A stretch of 64,000 nt of DNA from Oscillospiraceae bacterium. GTDB lineage: Bacteria > Bacillota > Clostridia > Oscillospirales > Ruminococcaceae. Both the position numbers and the translations under genes were made by a program. Location of the stretch: assembly GCA_024684395.1 (NCBI GenBank), contig JAIKWY010000223.1:1-64000 (forward strand), read 5' to 3'. Positions 1-7,896 of this stretch are shown here, piece by piece (within the stretch, counting starts at the first letter, position 1; each line of letters begins with the position of its first letter). The notes beneath the pieces were generated by a model. It was not told the origin of the DNA. It made no database searches and worked only from the letters and a program-made list of their open reading frames with translations.

Positions 1-207
1 GCACCGCAGGGAGCTCCTGCGGTGCGCAGCTTGTCGAGGAACCCCGGTTTCTCACTTCGGGTGCCCCCTTCGCCGCCGTTCGGCGGCACCCGCCTTACGG
101 GCGGCGAGTCCCCTCTGTCCTGTGGACATCTCCCCACCCCGTGGGGAGTCACCCCCACTTTGTGGGGGAGGATTTGGGGAGGGTGCTGCGCACCCTCTGC
201 CCACTTT
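1..207. repeat. Cluster of six short hairpins, no gene
   Basis: This edge segment holds no convincing gene but six short inverted repeats in a row: a 10-bp stem with loop GAGCT at 1-25, then GCCGCC/GGCGGC, CCGCC/GGCGG, CTCCCCAC/GTGGGGAG, CCCCCAC/GTGGGGG and GGGTGC/GCACCC. The last lies about 20 bases past the stop of the collagen-like gene and could help end its transcript. The build resembles the hairpin family seen near 48.8 and 60.2 kb. The stems are read directly; any function is inference. Confidence 0.6.
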
Positions 208-221
208 TTATTTGCGTAGCA

Positions 222-632
222 TCATGTTGACGCCATCAGTCCTGCCGCTTCGAGGGCGGTAATGATCTGGTTGACTGTTGTGATGACAGCCGCAAGCTCG
301 GCGGTCTCCGCAAGGGTCGGGACATTCGCCGCCGGGGTGATCTCGCCGGTGGCACCTGTTGCGCCGGTAGCACCTGTGGCACCAGTGGCACCCGTTGCAC
401 CTGTAGCGCCTGTCGCACCTGTCACCCCCTGAACGCCGGGCGCACCAGGGGCACCGGGAGCGCCCGGAGCACCGGGAACGCCTGTGGCACCTGTAGCGCC
501 TGTGGGACCTGTGGCTCCGGTAGCGCCCGTTGCGCCGGTCGGTCCGGTGATGCCGGTCGGGGACGGCGGCAGAGGCGGATAGGGCGGGCACGGATAAGGG
601 ATCGGATCGCATCCGCAAGCATACATTGGCAT
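222..632 (-). CDS. Collagen-like Gly-X-Y repeat protein
   Basis: A 136-residue protein with three parts. The first 26 residues are rich in Pro, Tyr and Cys. Residues 27-98 are 24 uninterrupted Gly-X-Y triplets, mostly GAT, with a GAP block. The end is a short Ala/Leu/Ile-rich segment spaced like a small oligomerisation helix. This is the plan of bacterial collagen-like surface or exosporium proteins, where Thr in GAT triplets is often O-glycosylated. There is no signal peptide, as is common for exosporium-type members. AGGAGG precedes the ATG. It starts 23 bases after a glycosyltransferase gene, so the two are probably cotranscribed. Confidence 0.85.
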   Translation of the reverse strand: MPMYACGCDPIPYPCPPYPPLPPSPTGITGPTGATGATGATGPTGATGATGVPGAPGAPGAPGAPGVQGVTGATGATGATGATGATGATGATGATGEITPAANVPTLAETAELAAVITTVNQIITALEAAGLMAST

Positions 633-655
633 AAGCTTCCTCCTGTCTGGGTAGG

Positions 656-1708
656 TCAGAGCCTTTCCCGGAAATACTGCTGGTTGGCAAGAAAATTCGC
701 ATCCTTTGGCTTGATGCGTCCTGCCTTTTCATTATATGCCCATGCCGTCCGGAGGTTCCCCATGCGGTCATGGCAGACACAGAGCTGCATATAGGGCACA
801 TAATCATGGCAGTCCGGGCGGGAGAAGCCCTCCCGTTCGGGCGGGGCTGCTGCGGCGGCTTCATACCAGAAGACAGCCTCCGCATAACGCTCCTCTGCCA
901 TGTAAAGTCTGCCGATCTCACAGCAGACCTCCGCCCGGGGGCGGTCGTAGAGGAAGCTCCGGAAGAGCGCTGTCAGGGCGTTTTCCCGGTCATCGAGGGC
1001 AGCATGACAGGCGGAGAGCAGCAGACAGGCGCCGATGTTGTCCTCCCGCCAGCCCTTCCCTTCCGTCAGAAAGCACCGGAACACGGCGGCTGCTTCGGCA
1101 TGGCGGGCATGATAGTACAGCTCTCTGCCATAGTAGTACAGCTCCCGGGGCGTGAGGGCTTTCCCGGCGGCGAGCTGCTTCTCGAAGATGCGCAGATTGC
1201 GGTCGGGGTCGTTGACATGCTCTTTATAATGGAGGACAGCCGGGGCGCCGTAGAGCACCGTACCGCTCGGCGCGATCGTCTCATGGACGGCGCCGACCCA
1301 TTGGAAATGACGGGAGCGTTTCAGCAGGCGCTCCCGGTAGTACTGCATCGTGGGGTTGCCCTGCGCGTCAAATGTCACGAGATACGGCAGCATCACGACA
1401 TCGGCGGTCAGATCCTCCGTCAGACGGCGGAGCGCTGCGGCATCCTCCAAAACATCATCCGCATCGAGCCACATCTGATAGTCCATCTCCGCCTTGGAAA
1501 AGGCGTGATTGCGTGCCTTTGCGAAATCATCTTCCCACGGCATGTCATAGATCCGATCCGTGAAGGCTGCGGCGATCTCCTTTGTCCTGTCGGTCGAGCC
1601 GGTATCCACGATGATGATCTCGTCCACGGCATCGGCTGCCGACTCCAGGCACCGCCCGAGAACGGCTTCTTCGTCCCGGACGATCATGCACAGGCTGACA
1701 GTTGCCAT
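656..1708 (-). CDS. Family 2 glycosyltransferase with TPR-like C-terminus
   Basis: A 350-residue GT-A fold transferase. The N-terminus has the usual GT2 start ([10 protein letters not shown]), a nucleotide-binding DTGSTD at 35-40 and the metal-binding DAD at 82-84. From about residue 190 the protein becomes helical with TPR-like pairs. This is the layout of the TPR-containing GT2 group that includes peptide and protein glycosyltransferases. No membrane segment is visible, so it should be cytosolic. AGGAGG lies ahead of the ATG. The collagen-like gene directly downstream is the obvious candidate substrate (inference from position and its Thr-rich triplets). Confidence 0.85.
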   Translation of the reverse strand: MATVSLCMIVRDEEAVLGRCLESAADAVDEIIIVDTGSTDRTKEIAAAFTDRIYDMPWEDDFAKARNHAFSKAEMDYQMWLDADDVLEDAAALRRLTEDLTADVVMLPYLVTFDAQGNPTMQYYRERLLKRSRHFQWVGAVHETIAPSGTVLYGAPAVLHYKEHVNDPDRNLRIFEKQLAAGKALTPRELYYYGRELYYHARHAEAAAVFRCFLTEGKGWREDNIGACLLLSACHAALDDRENALTALFRSFLYDRPRAEVCCEIGRLYMAEERYAEAVFWYEAAAAAPPEREGFSRPDCHDYVPYMQLCVCHDRMGNLRTAWAYNEKAGRIKPKDANFLANQQYFRERL

Positions 1709-1757
1709 TCACATCGCCTCCTCTCTGTTGCAGTATATGCGGGAGGCGCGGGGGTGA

Positions 1758-2237
1758 TTACGGTTCTTCCTGCAGGGCAGCGGCGATTTTCCGTAAGCGT
1801 TCCGGATTGCGGTAGGCCTCCGGGAGGGCTTCGTAAGCGGCGGAATGCAGGATGTCGCTCCGTTCCATTTCCAGCGCTTCTATGCGGCGTTGCAGCTCAG
1901 CATGCAGGGCATCGGCGCGTTTTTTATCGCCAAGCGAAAGAAAAATGCCGCAGATGGCTCCTGCAATGGCGACGGCGATCAGCACGATCAGGAGGACTGT
2001 GAGGCTGTCTGTCAGTTCAAATGCGATGACCCCGGGGATCAGACCAACGACCGCGCCGATGAACAGCCATAGAAATGCCATAACAGGGATGTTTGGCTGC
2101 ATGACGGTGCCGGATATGAAAAACATGGCCTTATCGTCTTTCAGGGAGGCCTCGATCTCTTCGAGCCTGTTGATCAACGGCGCTGCTGCCTGGATCTTTG
2201 CGATGAGTTCTTGTGTTGCGGGAGATTCTGAAGCCAT
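1758..2237 (-). CDS. Small two-helix membrane protein, unknown
   Basis: A 159-residue protein with no family I recognise. An N-terminal helical segment is followed by two hydrophobic segments at about 52-75 and 80-104, then a charged helical tail of coiled-coil character. A GGAGGTG ribosome site precedes the ATG. It is followed 49 bases later by the glycosyltransferase gene on the same strand and preceded by a hairpin that probably ends the dap operon, so it may head a three-gene unit. Function is not predicted. Confidence 0.7.
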   Translation of the reverse strand: MASESPATQELIAKIQAAAPLINRLEEIEASLKDDKAMFFISGTVMQPNIPVMAFLWLFIGAVVGLIPGVIAFELTDSLTVLLIVLIAVAIAGAICGIFLSLGDKKRADALHAELQRRIEALEMERSDILHSAAYEALPEAYRNPERLRKIAAALQEEP

Positions 2238-2269
2238 ACGGCACCTCCTTTCGGGCGTTCAGATACAAC

Positions 2270-2291
2270 AACGGAGCCTTGCGGCTCCGTT
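2270..2291 (-). terminator. Hairpin after dapB
   Basis: A perfect 9-bp stem (AACGGAGCC / GGCTCCGTT) with loop TTGC lies about 85 bases beyond the dapB stop. Its T-tract on the minus strand is weak (TTGTTGTAT), but its place between dapB and the next gene suits a terminator of the lysine operon. Confidence 0.55.
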
Positions 2292-2376
2292 GCATTGTTT
2301 TATGCTTGGAAGATCTCACAACGCATGTGCTGCGCTGTCCTCCTGACAGAGACTCGGCGTGCGTCTGCAAGCGGAG

Positions 2377-3144
2377 TCACTCCGTCGCCGCCATCATAGC
2401 GCTCATATCGTACATGCCCGGCTTCTGGGAAGCGAGGAATGCTGCCGCATTGACGGCGCCCACGGCAAAGACCTCCTTGGAGGCGGCGCTGTGGGAAAGG
2501 GTGATGACCTCGTCATGACCTGCGAAGATGATGTCATGCTCTCCGACGATCGTACCTCCCCGGATGGCGTGCATACCGATCTCCGTCTTCTCACGCTTCT
2601 GGCGCTTGGAGTGGCGGTCATAGACATAGTGGTACTGGTTGTCAAGGCTCTCGTTGATGGCATCGGCAAGCATGAGCGCCGTGCCGGACGGAGCGTCGAT
2701 CTTCTGGTTGTGGTGCTTCTCCACGATCTCGATGTCGAACTGACCGCCGAGGATGGCTGTCGCCTTCTTCGCAAGCTGCACGAGCAGATTGATGCCGAGC
2801 GACATGTTGAACGAGAAGAATACCGGGATCTGCTCGGCTGCCTTTTTTATCTGGGCGATCTGGGCTTCGTTGTAGCCGGTGGTCGCCAGAACAGCGGGGA
2901 TGCCGTTCACAAGGCAGTAGTTCAGCAGATCATCGAGGAGTGCGGGATTGGAGAAGTCGATGATGACATCGGGCTTTTCCGGGCACTCCGCAAAGGTCTT
3001 GTAGATCGGGAAGCTGCCGTACTGCGCTGTGTTGAGGTCAACGCCTGCGATGATGGTGCAGTCGTCACGTCCCTGTGCAGCAGCCGCTACGGCGTGTCCC
3101 ATTTTTCCGGCAGCGCCGGTGATGAGGATCTTGGTCTGTCCCAT
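2377..3144 (-). CDS. dapB: 4-hydroxy-tetrahydrodipicolinate reductase
   Basis: DapB makes tetrahydrodipicolinate from 4-hydroxy-tetrahydrodipicolinate with NAD(P)H, the second step specific to the lysine/diaminopimelate branch. At 255 residues it is of normal length. The N-terminus has the Rossmann motif GAAGKMG (10-16). The active-site block EKHHNQKIDAPSGTA (about 142-156) holds the catalytic His pair, the Lys and the substrate-binding loop. A GGAGG site precedes the ATG. It is the last gene of asd-dapA-dapB, 22 bases after dapA, and should share the lysine riboswitch upstream of asd. Confidence 0.97.
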   Translation of the reverse strand: MGQTKILITGAAGKMGHAVAAAAQGRDDCTIIAGVDLNTAQYGSFPIYKTFAECPEKPDVIIDFSNPALLDDLLNYCLVNGIPAVLATTGYNEAQIAQIKKAAEQIPVFFSFNMSLGINLLVQLAKKATAILGGQFDIEIVEKHHNQKIDAPSGTALMLADAINESLDNQYHYVYDRHSKRQKREKTEIGMHAIRGGTIVGEHDIIFAGHDEVITLSHSAASKEVFAVGAVNAAAFLASQKPGMYDMSAMMAATE

Positions 3145-3166
3145 TGCTTTCTACCTCCGGAGACGA

Positions 3167-4069
3167 TCAGTCTACCACGGAAACGGGCATACCTACGCTG
3201 CGCATCGCAGCGATCAGGCGGGACACGTTCTCGCCGCCCATCTTGGTCAGCGGCATTCTGCACGCACCGGCTGCCATGCCGAGCTGGTTCATGGCTTCCT
3301 TTACCGGGATCGGGTTCACTTCGCAGAACAGAGCGTTGATGAGTTCGAGATACTTGATCTGGAGCTCGCCAGCCTTCTTGAAGTTGTTGTCGAGGCAGAG
3401 CTGGCAGATCTCGTGGGTCTCCTTCGGCAGGATGTTGGACAGCACGGAGATAACGCCCTTGCCGCCGAGGGACATGATCGGTACGATCATATCGTCATTG
3501 CCGGAGTAGATGTCGATCAGATCGCCGCAGGCAGCAGCCACCTGTGCGGTGTAGCTGATGTTGCCGGATGCTTCCTTGACAGCGGCGATGTTCTTGTGAT
3601 GTGCCAGCTTCTCGAGGGTCTCCACATTGATGTTCATGCCGGTACGGCTCGGAATGTTGTAGAGGATGATCGGGATGTCCACGCTGTTGGCGATGATGGT
3701 GAAGTGGTCGAGCAGACCTGCCTGTGTGGTCTTGTTGTAGTAGGGCGTCACGAGCAGGAGCGCATCTGCACCGAGCTTCTGTGCCTCAACGGACAGCTCG
3801 ATCGCATAGCGGGTGTCGTTGCTGCCGGTGCCGGCGATGACCGGAACTCTGTGGTTGGTGTGCTCCACAGCGAACTTGATGCACGCACGATGCTCCTCGT
3901 CGCTCATGGTGGAAGACTCACCGGTGGTGCCACAGATCACGATGGCATCGGTACCGTTGTCGATCTGGTAGTCGATGTTATCACCAAGACCCTCGTAGTT
4001 GATGGAACCGTCCAGGTTGAACGGCGTGGTGATGGCGACTGCTGCGCCGGTGAAGATGGTGTTCTTCAT
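3167..4069 (-). CDS. dapA: 4-hydroxy-tetrahydrodipicolinate synthase
   Basis: DapA condenses pyruvate with aspartate semialdehyde, the first committed step to lysine and diaminopimelate. The 300-residue TIM barrel shows GTTGES (47-52), the catalytic Tyr in ILYNIPSRTG (Tyr137) and the Schiff-base Lys in AAVKEASGN (Lys165). The ATG at 4069 was chosen because AGGAGG lies seven bases before it; an upstream in-frame ATG at 4111 has no such site. It lies 68 bases after asd and 22 before dapB in the riboswitch-led operon. Confidence 0.96.
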   Translation of the reverse strand: MKNTIFTGAAVAITTPFNLDGSINYEGLGDNIDYQIDNGTDAIVICGTTGESSTMSDEEHRACIKFAVEHTNHRVPVIAGTGSNDTRYAIELSVEAQKLGADALLLVTPYYNKTTQAGLLDHFTIIANSVDIPIILYNIPSRTGMNINVETLEKLAHHKNIAAVKEASGNISYTAQVAAACGDLIDIYSGNDDMIVPIMSLGGKGVISVLSNILPKETHEICQLCLDNNFKKAGELQIKYLELINALFCEVNPIPVKEAMNQLGMAAGACRMPLTKMGGENVSRLIAAMRSVGMPVSVVD

Positions 4070-4137
4070 AGGGTAATCCTCCTTTGAAATAAAATAGTTT
4101 ATATCAGTCAATAAGTCTCTATAATCGGGAGCTATGA

Positions 4138-5220
4138 TCAGTCAAAATAGCCCTTTGCTGCGAGCAGCTCTGCCAGGAGCACGCCGCCGCCTGCTGCGCC
4201 TCTCAGGGTGTTGTGGGACAGGCAGACGAACTTGTAGTCATACTGGGTATCCTCACGCAGACGGCCTACAGAAACTGCCATGCCGCCCTCGAGCATACGG
4301 TCGAGCTTTGCCTGCGGACGATTGTCCTCCTCGAAGTAGTGGATGAACTGCTTCGGTGCGGACGGGAGCTCGAGCTCCTGCGGCTCGCCCTTGAAGTTCT
4401 GCCACAGCTCCAGGATCTCCTCCTTGGTGGGCTTCTTCTCGAAGCTTACGAATACAGCTGCGGTATGACCGTTGGATACCGGTACACGCAGGCACTGGGT
4501 GGTGATCGCCGGAGCAGCTGCCTTGACGATCTCGCCGTTCTCGATGGTGCCCCATACCTTCAGCGGCTCCTGCTCGGACTTCTCCTCCTCACCGCCGATG
4601 AACGGGATCAGGTTATCGACCATCTCCGGCCAGGTCTCAAAGGTCTTGCCGGCGCCGGAAATTGCCTGGTAGGTACATGCCAGCACCTTGGTCAGACCGA
4701 ACTTCTCACGCAGCGGGTGCAGTGCCGGTACATAGCTCTGGATGGAGCAGTTGGACTTTACTGCGATGAAGCCACGCTTGGTGCCGAGTCTTGCCTTCTG
4801 TGCCTCGATGATGTCGAGGTGACCCGGGTTGATCTCCGGAACGACCATCGGTACATCGGGGGTGAATCTGTGAGCGGAGTTGTTGGAGATGACCGGGCAC
4901 TCAGCCTTGGCATAGCGCTCCTCGAGAGCCTTGATCTCATCCTTCTTCATATCTACGGCGCAGAATACGAAATCTACGTCGGCAACAATGGAATCCATGT
5001 CGGCGTTCAGATCACGCACGATCATGCCCTTGAGCTTCTCCGGCATCGGCTCGGTCATAGCCCAGCGGCTGCCGACAGCCTCCTCATAGGTCTTGCCCTT
5101 GGATCTCGGGGATGCAGCAAGCACCTTGACATTGAACCACGGATGCTCTGCCAGCAGCGTTGCAAAACGCTGGCCGACCATACCTGTTGCACCGAGGATT
5201 CCCACATTGTACTGCTTCAT
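4138..5220 (-). CDS. asd: Aspartate-semialdehyde dehydrogenase
   Basis: Asd reduces aspartyl phosphate to aspartate semialdehyde with NADPH, feeding lysine, diaminopimelate and threonine synthesis. The 360-residue protein has GATGMVGQ (10-17), the SPRS phosphate/NADP loop and the catalytic Cys in SNCSIQ (Cys158). The wording around these motifs fits the longer archaeal/fungal-type subfamily better than the short bacterial type (from memory of the families). The ATG at 5220 has AAGGAG upstream; an in-frame upstream extension to 5304 lacks one and would run into the riboswitch terminator. First gene of asd-dapA-dapB. Confidence 0.95.
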   Translation of the reverse strand: MKQYNVGILGATGMVGQRFATLLAEHPWFNVKVLAASPRSKGKTYEEAVGSRWAMTEPMPEKLKGMIVRDLNADMDSIVADVDFVFCAVDMKKDEIKALEERYAKAECPVISNNSAHRFTPDVPMVVPEINPGHLDIIEAQKARLGTKRGFIAVKSNCSIQSYVPALHPLREKFGLTKVLACTYQAISGAGKTFETWPEMVDNLIPFIGGEEEKSEQEPLKVWGTIENGEIVKAAAPAITTQCLRVPVSNGHTAAVFVSFEKKPTKEEILELWQNFKGEPQELELPSAPKQFIHYFEEDNRPQAKLDRMLEGGMAVSVGRLREDTQYDYKFVCLSHNTLRGAAGGGVLLAELLAAKGYFD

Positions 5221-5289
5221 AATACATTTCTCCTTACTTCCGCAGCGCCCAGGATCAAGGCTTTGCAGAATAATTTTGCGGAATATTGA

Positions 5290-5312
5290 AAAAACCGGTT
5301 GCAAACCGGTTC
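5290..5312 (-). terminator. Intrinsic terminator of the lysine riboswitch
   Basis: On the minus strand the sequence AACCGGTT, loop TGC, AACCGGTT is followed by a run of T. This 8-bp stem with a U-tract lies between the L-box aptamer and asd, the place expected for the expression platform that stops transcription when lysine binds. Aptamer and terminator are separated by about 35 bases that could form an antiterminator. Confidence 0.8.
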
Positions 5313-5346
5313 ATCATGCGTTATAATAGAATTATTGGCGGGTGCC

Positions 5347-5507
5347 GATAGCTCTCCATCACACATGATGACAGTGCGGCACCTGTTCGGTACAGCACCA
5401 GAGTCGGGCTGCTCATGCCCTTCTCTTCGGCGGCATTGCCTTTTGCAGCTTCTCACAGGCTCCGAGCGAACCTCCAAGCTGCTACTCATCGCAGCCGCAC
5501 CTCTATC
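5347..5507 (-). promoter_or_regulatory. Lysine riboswitch (L box)
   Basis: Read on the minus strand, this 161-base segment has the conserved L-box blocks in order: GATAGAGGTGCGG at the 5' end, GATGAGTA, GCCGCCGAAG, the ACTGTCATCATGTGTGATGG helix region and GGAGAGCTATC at the 3' end. GATAG and CTATC close helix P1. It sits between a sigma-A promoter and a U-tract terminator ahead of asd, so it should lower asd-dapA-dapB transcription when lysine is plentiful. The assignment rests on known motif blocks, not on a covariance search. Confidence 0.93.
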
Positions 5508-5516
5508 CTACCTAAT

Positions 5517-5545
5517 ATCATAGCATTTCTTGACGGTTTTGTCAA
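5517..5545 (-). promoter_or_regulatory. Sigma-A promoter of the asd-dapA-dapB operon
   Basis: TTGACA (5545-5540) and TATGAT (5522-5517) are separated by 17 bases on the minus strand. Transcription would start near 5510, just before the L-box aptamer. The -35 box lies within a small inverted repeat, CTTGAC/GTCAAG (5529-5546), which also falls in the short upstream region of the divergent queA gene. Confidence 0.85.
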
Positions 5546-5573
5546 GAGAATTTTCTGAAAAAGGGTGTTCTTT

Positions 5574-6602
5574 ATGAAAAAATCTGATTTTTACTACGAT
5601 CTGCCGGAGGAACTGATCGCTCAGACACCGGTCGAGCCCCGCAATGCCTCCCGGATGATGTGCGTGGACAGAGCCACAGGAGCCGTGCAGCACCGGCATT
5701 TTTATGACCTCGGCGAGATGCTCCGGCCGGGGGATCTGCTCGTGATGAACGATTCCCGGGTACTTCCGGCACGGCTCTACGGTGAAAAGGAGGGAACCGG
5801 CAGCTTTGTGGAATTTCTGCTGCTGACCCAGCACGGCGACAAGCTCTGGGAGATCATCTGCCGCCCGGGCAAGAAGTGCAAGCCCGGGGCACGGTTCTCT
5901 TTCGGGGGCGGCAAGCTCACGGCGGAGGTCGTGGAGGTGTTGGAGGACGGCAACCGCATCGTGCAGTTTGCCTGCGAGGGCAGCTTCTATGCGGTGCTCG
6001 ACGAGATCGGACAGATGCCGCTGCCGCCCTATATCACGGAGAAATTGCAGGACAAGGAGCGCTACCAGACGGTCTATTCCCGGGAGCTCGGCTCTGCGGC
6101 AGCGCCGACAGCCGGGCTGCATTTCACCAAGGAGATGCTTGCCGACTTGCAGGCGCAGGGCATCGGGACAGCCTATGTCACGCTGCATGTGGGTCTCGGC
6201 ACGTTCCGGCCTGTCAAGGAGGACGACATCTTAAAGCATCATATGCACACAGAGCATTTTCTGCTCCCGCAGGAGACCGCCGACCTCATCAACGAGACCA
6301 AGGCGAAGGGCGGACGGGTCATCTCCGTGGGGACGACCTCCTGCCGGACGCTTGAAAGCGCCGCACAGCGCTGCGGGGAAAAGCTGACCGCCTGCGAGGG
6401 CGACACGGATATTTTCATCTACCCCGGGTATGAATTCAAGGTGATCGACGGGCTCATCACGAATTTCCACCTGCCGGAGAGCACGCTCATCATGCTGGTT
6501 TCGGCATTCATGGGGTATGAGCATACGATGGCGGCGTACAAGATCGCAGTGGAGGAGCGGTACCGGTTCTTTTCGTTCGGGGATGCGATGTGTATACTGT
6601 AA
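5574..6602 (+). CDS. queA: S-adenosylmethionine:tRNA ribosyltransferase-isomerase
   Basis: QueA transfers the ribosyl part of SAM to preQ1 in tRNA and isomerises it to epoxyqueuosine in the anticodon wobble position. The 342-residue protein starts with [14 protein letters not shown], has the [10 protein letters not shown] block, [10 protein letters not shown] and the C-terminal [20 protein letters not shown], all typical of the family. ATG 5574 is chosen over an in-frame GTG at 5565 because the AAGGG site is about eight bases before the ATG. No tgt neighbour is present. It is transcribed away from the lysine operon. Confidence 0.96.
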   Translation: MKKSDFYYDLPEELIAQTPVEPRNASRMMCVDRATGAVQHRHFYDLGEMLRPGDLLVMNDSRVLPARLYGEKEGTGSFVEFLLLTQHGDKLWEIICRPGKKCKPGARFSFGGGKLTAEVVEVLEDGNRIVQFACEGSFYAVLDEIGQMPLPPYITEKLQDKERYQTVYSRELGSAAAPTAGLHFTKEMLADLQAQGIGTAYVTLHVGLGTFRPVKEDDILKHHMHTEHFLLPQETADLINETKAKGGRVISVGTTSCRTLESAAQRCGEKLTACEGDTDIFIYPGYEFKVIDGLITNFHLPESTLIMLVSAFMGYEHTMAAYKIAVEERYRFFSFGDAMCIL

Positions 6603-6624
6603 ATCCTGATAAGGAGGGATCGCT

Positions 6625-7125
6625 ATGGACTGGTTTCCCATCTGCATGGGGGCATTCGGCGTGGCATTCATCGTGTTCATCTTCCTGAAAAGCTACCTCG
6701 ATGACAAAAAAGAGCGCCGGGTACTGACAGAGATCTTCCAGCAGCACGGCATCCGGACGAATGCCAAGGTCGTCGGCTTTCAGGAGCACCACACCTACGG
6801 GCGTGGTATCCCCGGGCGATTCGAGATCGACATCAGCTTCCGGTATCCGAGCCCGAGGATCGGCGACTCGCCCTGCACCGTGAAGCTCTGGACGAACGAT
6901 CCCGCCTGCAAGGACTATCCGGACGAGATACCGATCGTCTATGTACCGCCGTATATCGACTATCTGTATGAGCTGACCGACAGTGCAGAGCTCATCCGCC
7001 AGATCGGTCAGCCCGTCAACATCTACGCAGTAAGGCTGCTGCTGTTTGAGAAGGATATTGCTAAATCCACGAGTATGCGCAGTATTGACGAACTACAGAG
7101 AGGAAATGCAAGTGAAAAAGTATAG
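6625..7125 (+). CDS. Single-pass membrane protein, DUF3592-like
   Basis: A 166-residue protein with one hydrophobic segment at about 5-22, a basic stretch after it and a beta-rich domain. The IRTNAKVVGFQEH segment and the soluble domain resemble DUF3592 proteins, but the match is from memory and weak. An AAGGAGG site precedes the ATG, 22 bases after queA. Its last codons overlap the start of the downstream lipoprotein, which points to coupled translation. Function unknown. Confidence 0.7.
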   Translation: MDWFPICMGAFGVAFIVFIFLKSYLDDKKERRVLTEIFQQHGIRTNAKVVGFQEHHTYGRGIPGRFEIDISFRYPSPRIGDSPCTVKLWTNDPACKDYPDEIPIVYVPPYIDYLYELTDSAELIRQIGQPVNIYAVRLLLFEKDIAKSTSMRSIDELQRGNASEKV

Positions 7126-7846
7126 CATTATGCTGATCGCGCTCCCGGTGCTGCTTTGCGCATGCGGAAGGCAGGTGGAGGTGGCCGAAGTTTCTCCGCA
7201 AACGACAGAAGCAAGTGCAGCAGTCACTTCGGAAACGGCTGCCACAACAGAAGCCGCTGCCATGACGGAAGCCACCACATCTGAGAAGATGACAGAGACA
7301 AGTGAAACAGTCCCGCCGACAAGCCCTGCGGAAACCACGATCCCGGAATCCACAGAGGACGCCGGGATGACCGATGCAGAGATTTATGCGGTGATCGAAT
7401 ATGTCTGCGAGGAAGGGTGGATACCCTACAGCAAAGAACCATGTATCATTTTCGATGGAACGGATTACATTACCTATGATAACGACATTGCGTTCTATAT
7501 GGACGGGGTCTCGAAGCTCCCGGACAGCACTTTAGGACAAATCGAAAGCGAACAGGATCTGATCGCCAAGGCAAGGGAAGTTTTCATCGCACGTCTTGGT
7601 CAGGATTTTATTGACAGAGCAGAGGCGGAATATGTGGAGAGAGACGGTGAAAGAGTCGCCATCGCAGCCAGGACAACGCCTGTTTACAAGGTTCAGTATT
7701 ACGACAAATATGACGTGTGGTACATCCGCCCTTGCATGCCGTCAGGGACAACTGCGGACGGCAAAGATTTCGTGACATTACTGGACAATCCCCCTTTTCT
7801 GATTGTTAACGGGAGTGATGGAAAGATCATAGGCTGCCAGTTTTAG
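7112..7846 (+). CDS. Putative lipoprotein with Thr/Glu-rich linker
   Basis: A secreted lipoprotein of about 244 residues. The N-terminus is a short basic stretch and hydrophobic core ending in the lipobox LLCAC. About 65 residues rich in Thr, Ser, Glu and Ala follow, a likely surface spacer, then a globular domain with no family I recognise. I place the start at GTG 7112, eight bases after AGAGAGG; an ATG at 7106 is possible but very close to that site. It overlaps the end of the upstream gene by 14 bases. Confidence 0.7.
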   Translation: MKKYSIMLIALPVLLCACGRQVEVAEVSPQTTEASAAVTSETAATTEAAAMTEATTSEKMTETSETVPPTSPAETTIPESTEDAGMTDAEIYAVIEYVCEEGWIPYSKEPCIIFDGTDYITYDNDIAFYMDGVSKLPDSTLGQIESEQDLIAKAREVFIARLGQDFIDRAEAEYVERDGERVAIAARTTPVYKVQYYDKYDVWYIRPCMPSGTTADGKDFVTLLDNPPFLIVNGSDGKIIGCQF

Positions 7847-7896
7847 TGATATATAAATTGTGAAAATCGAAATATAGCTGACATAAAGGAGTATGT

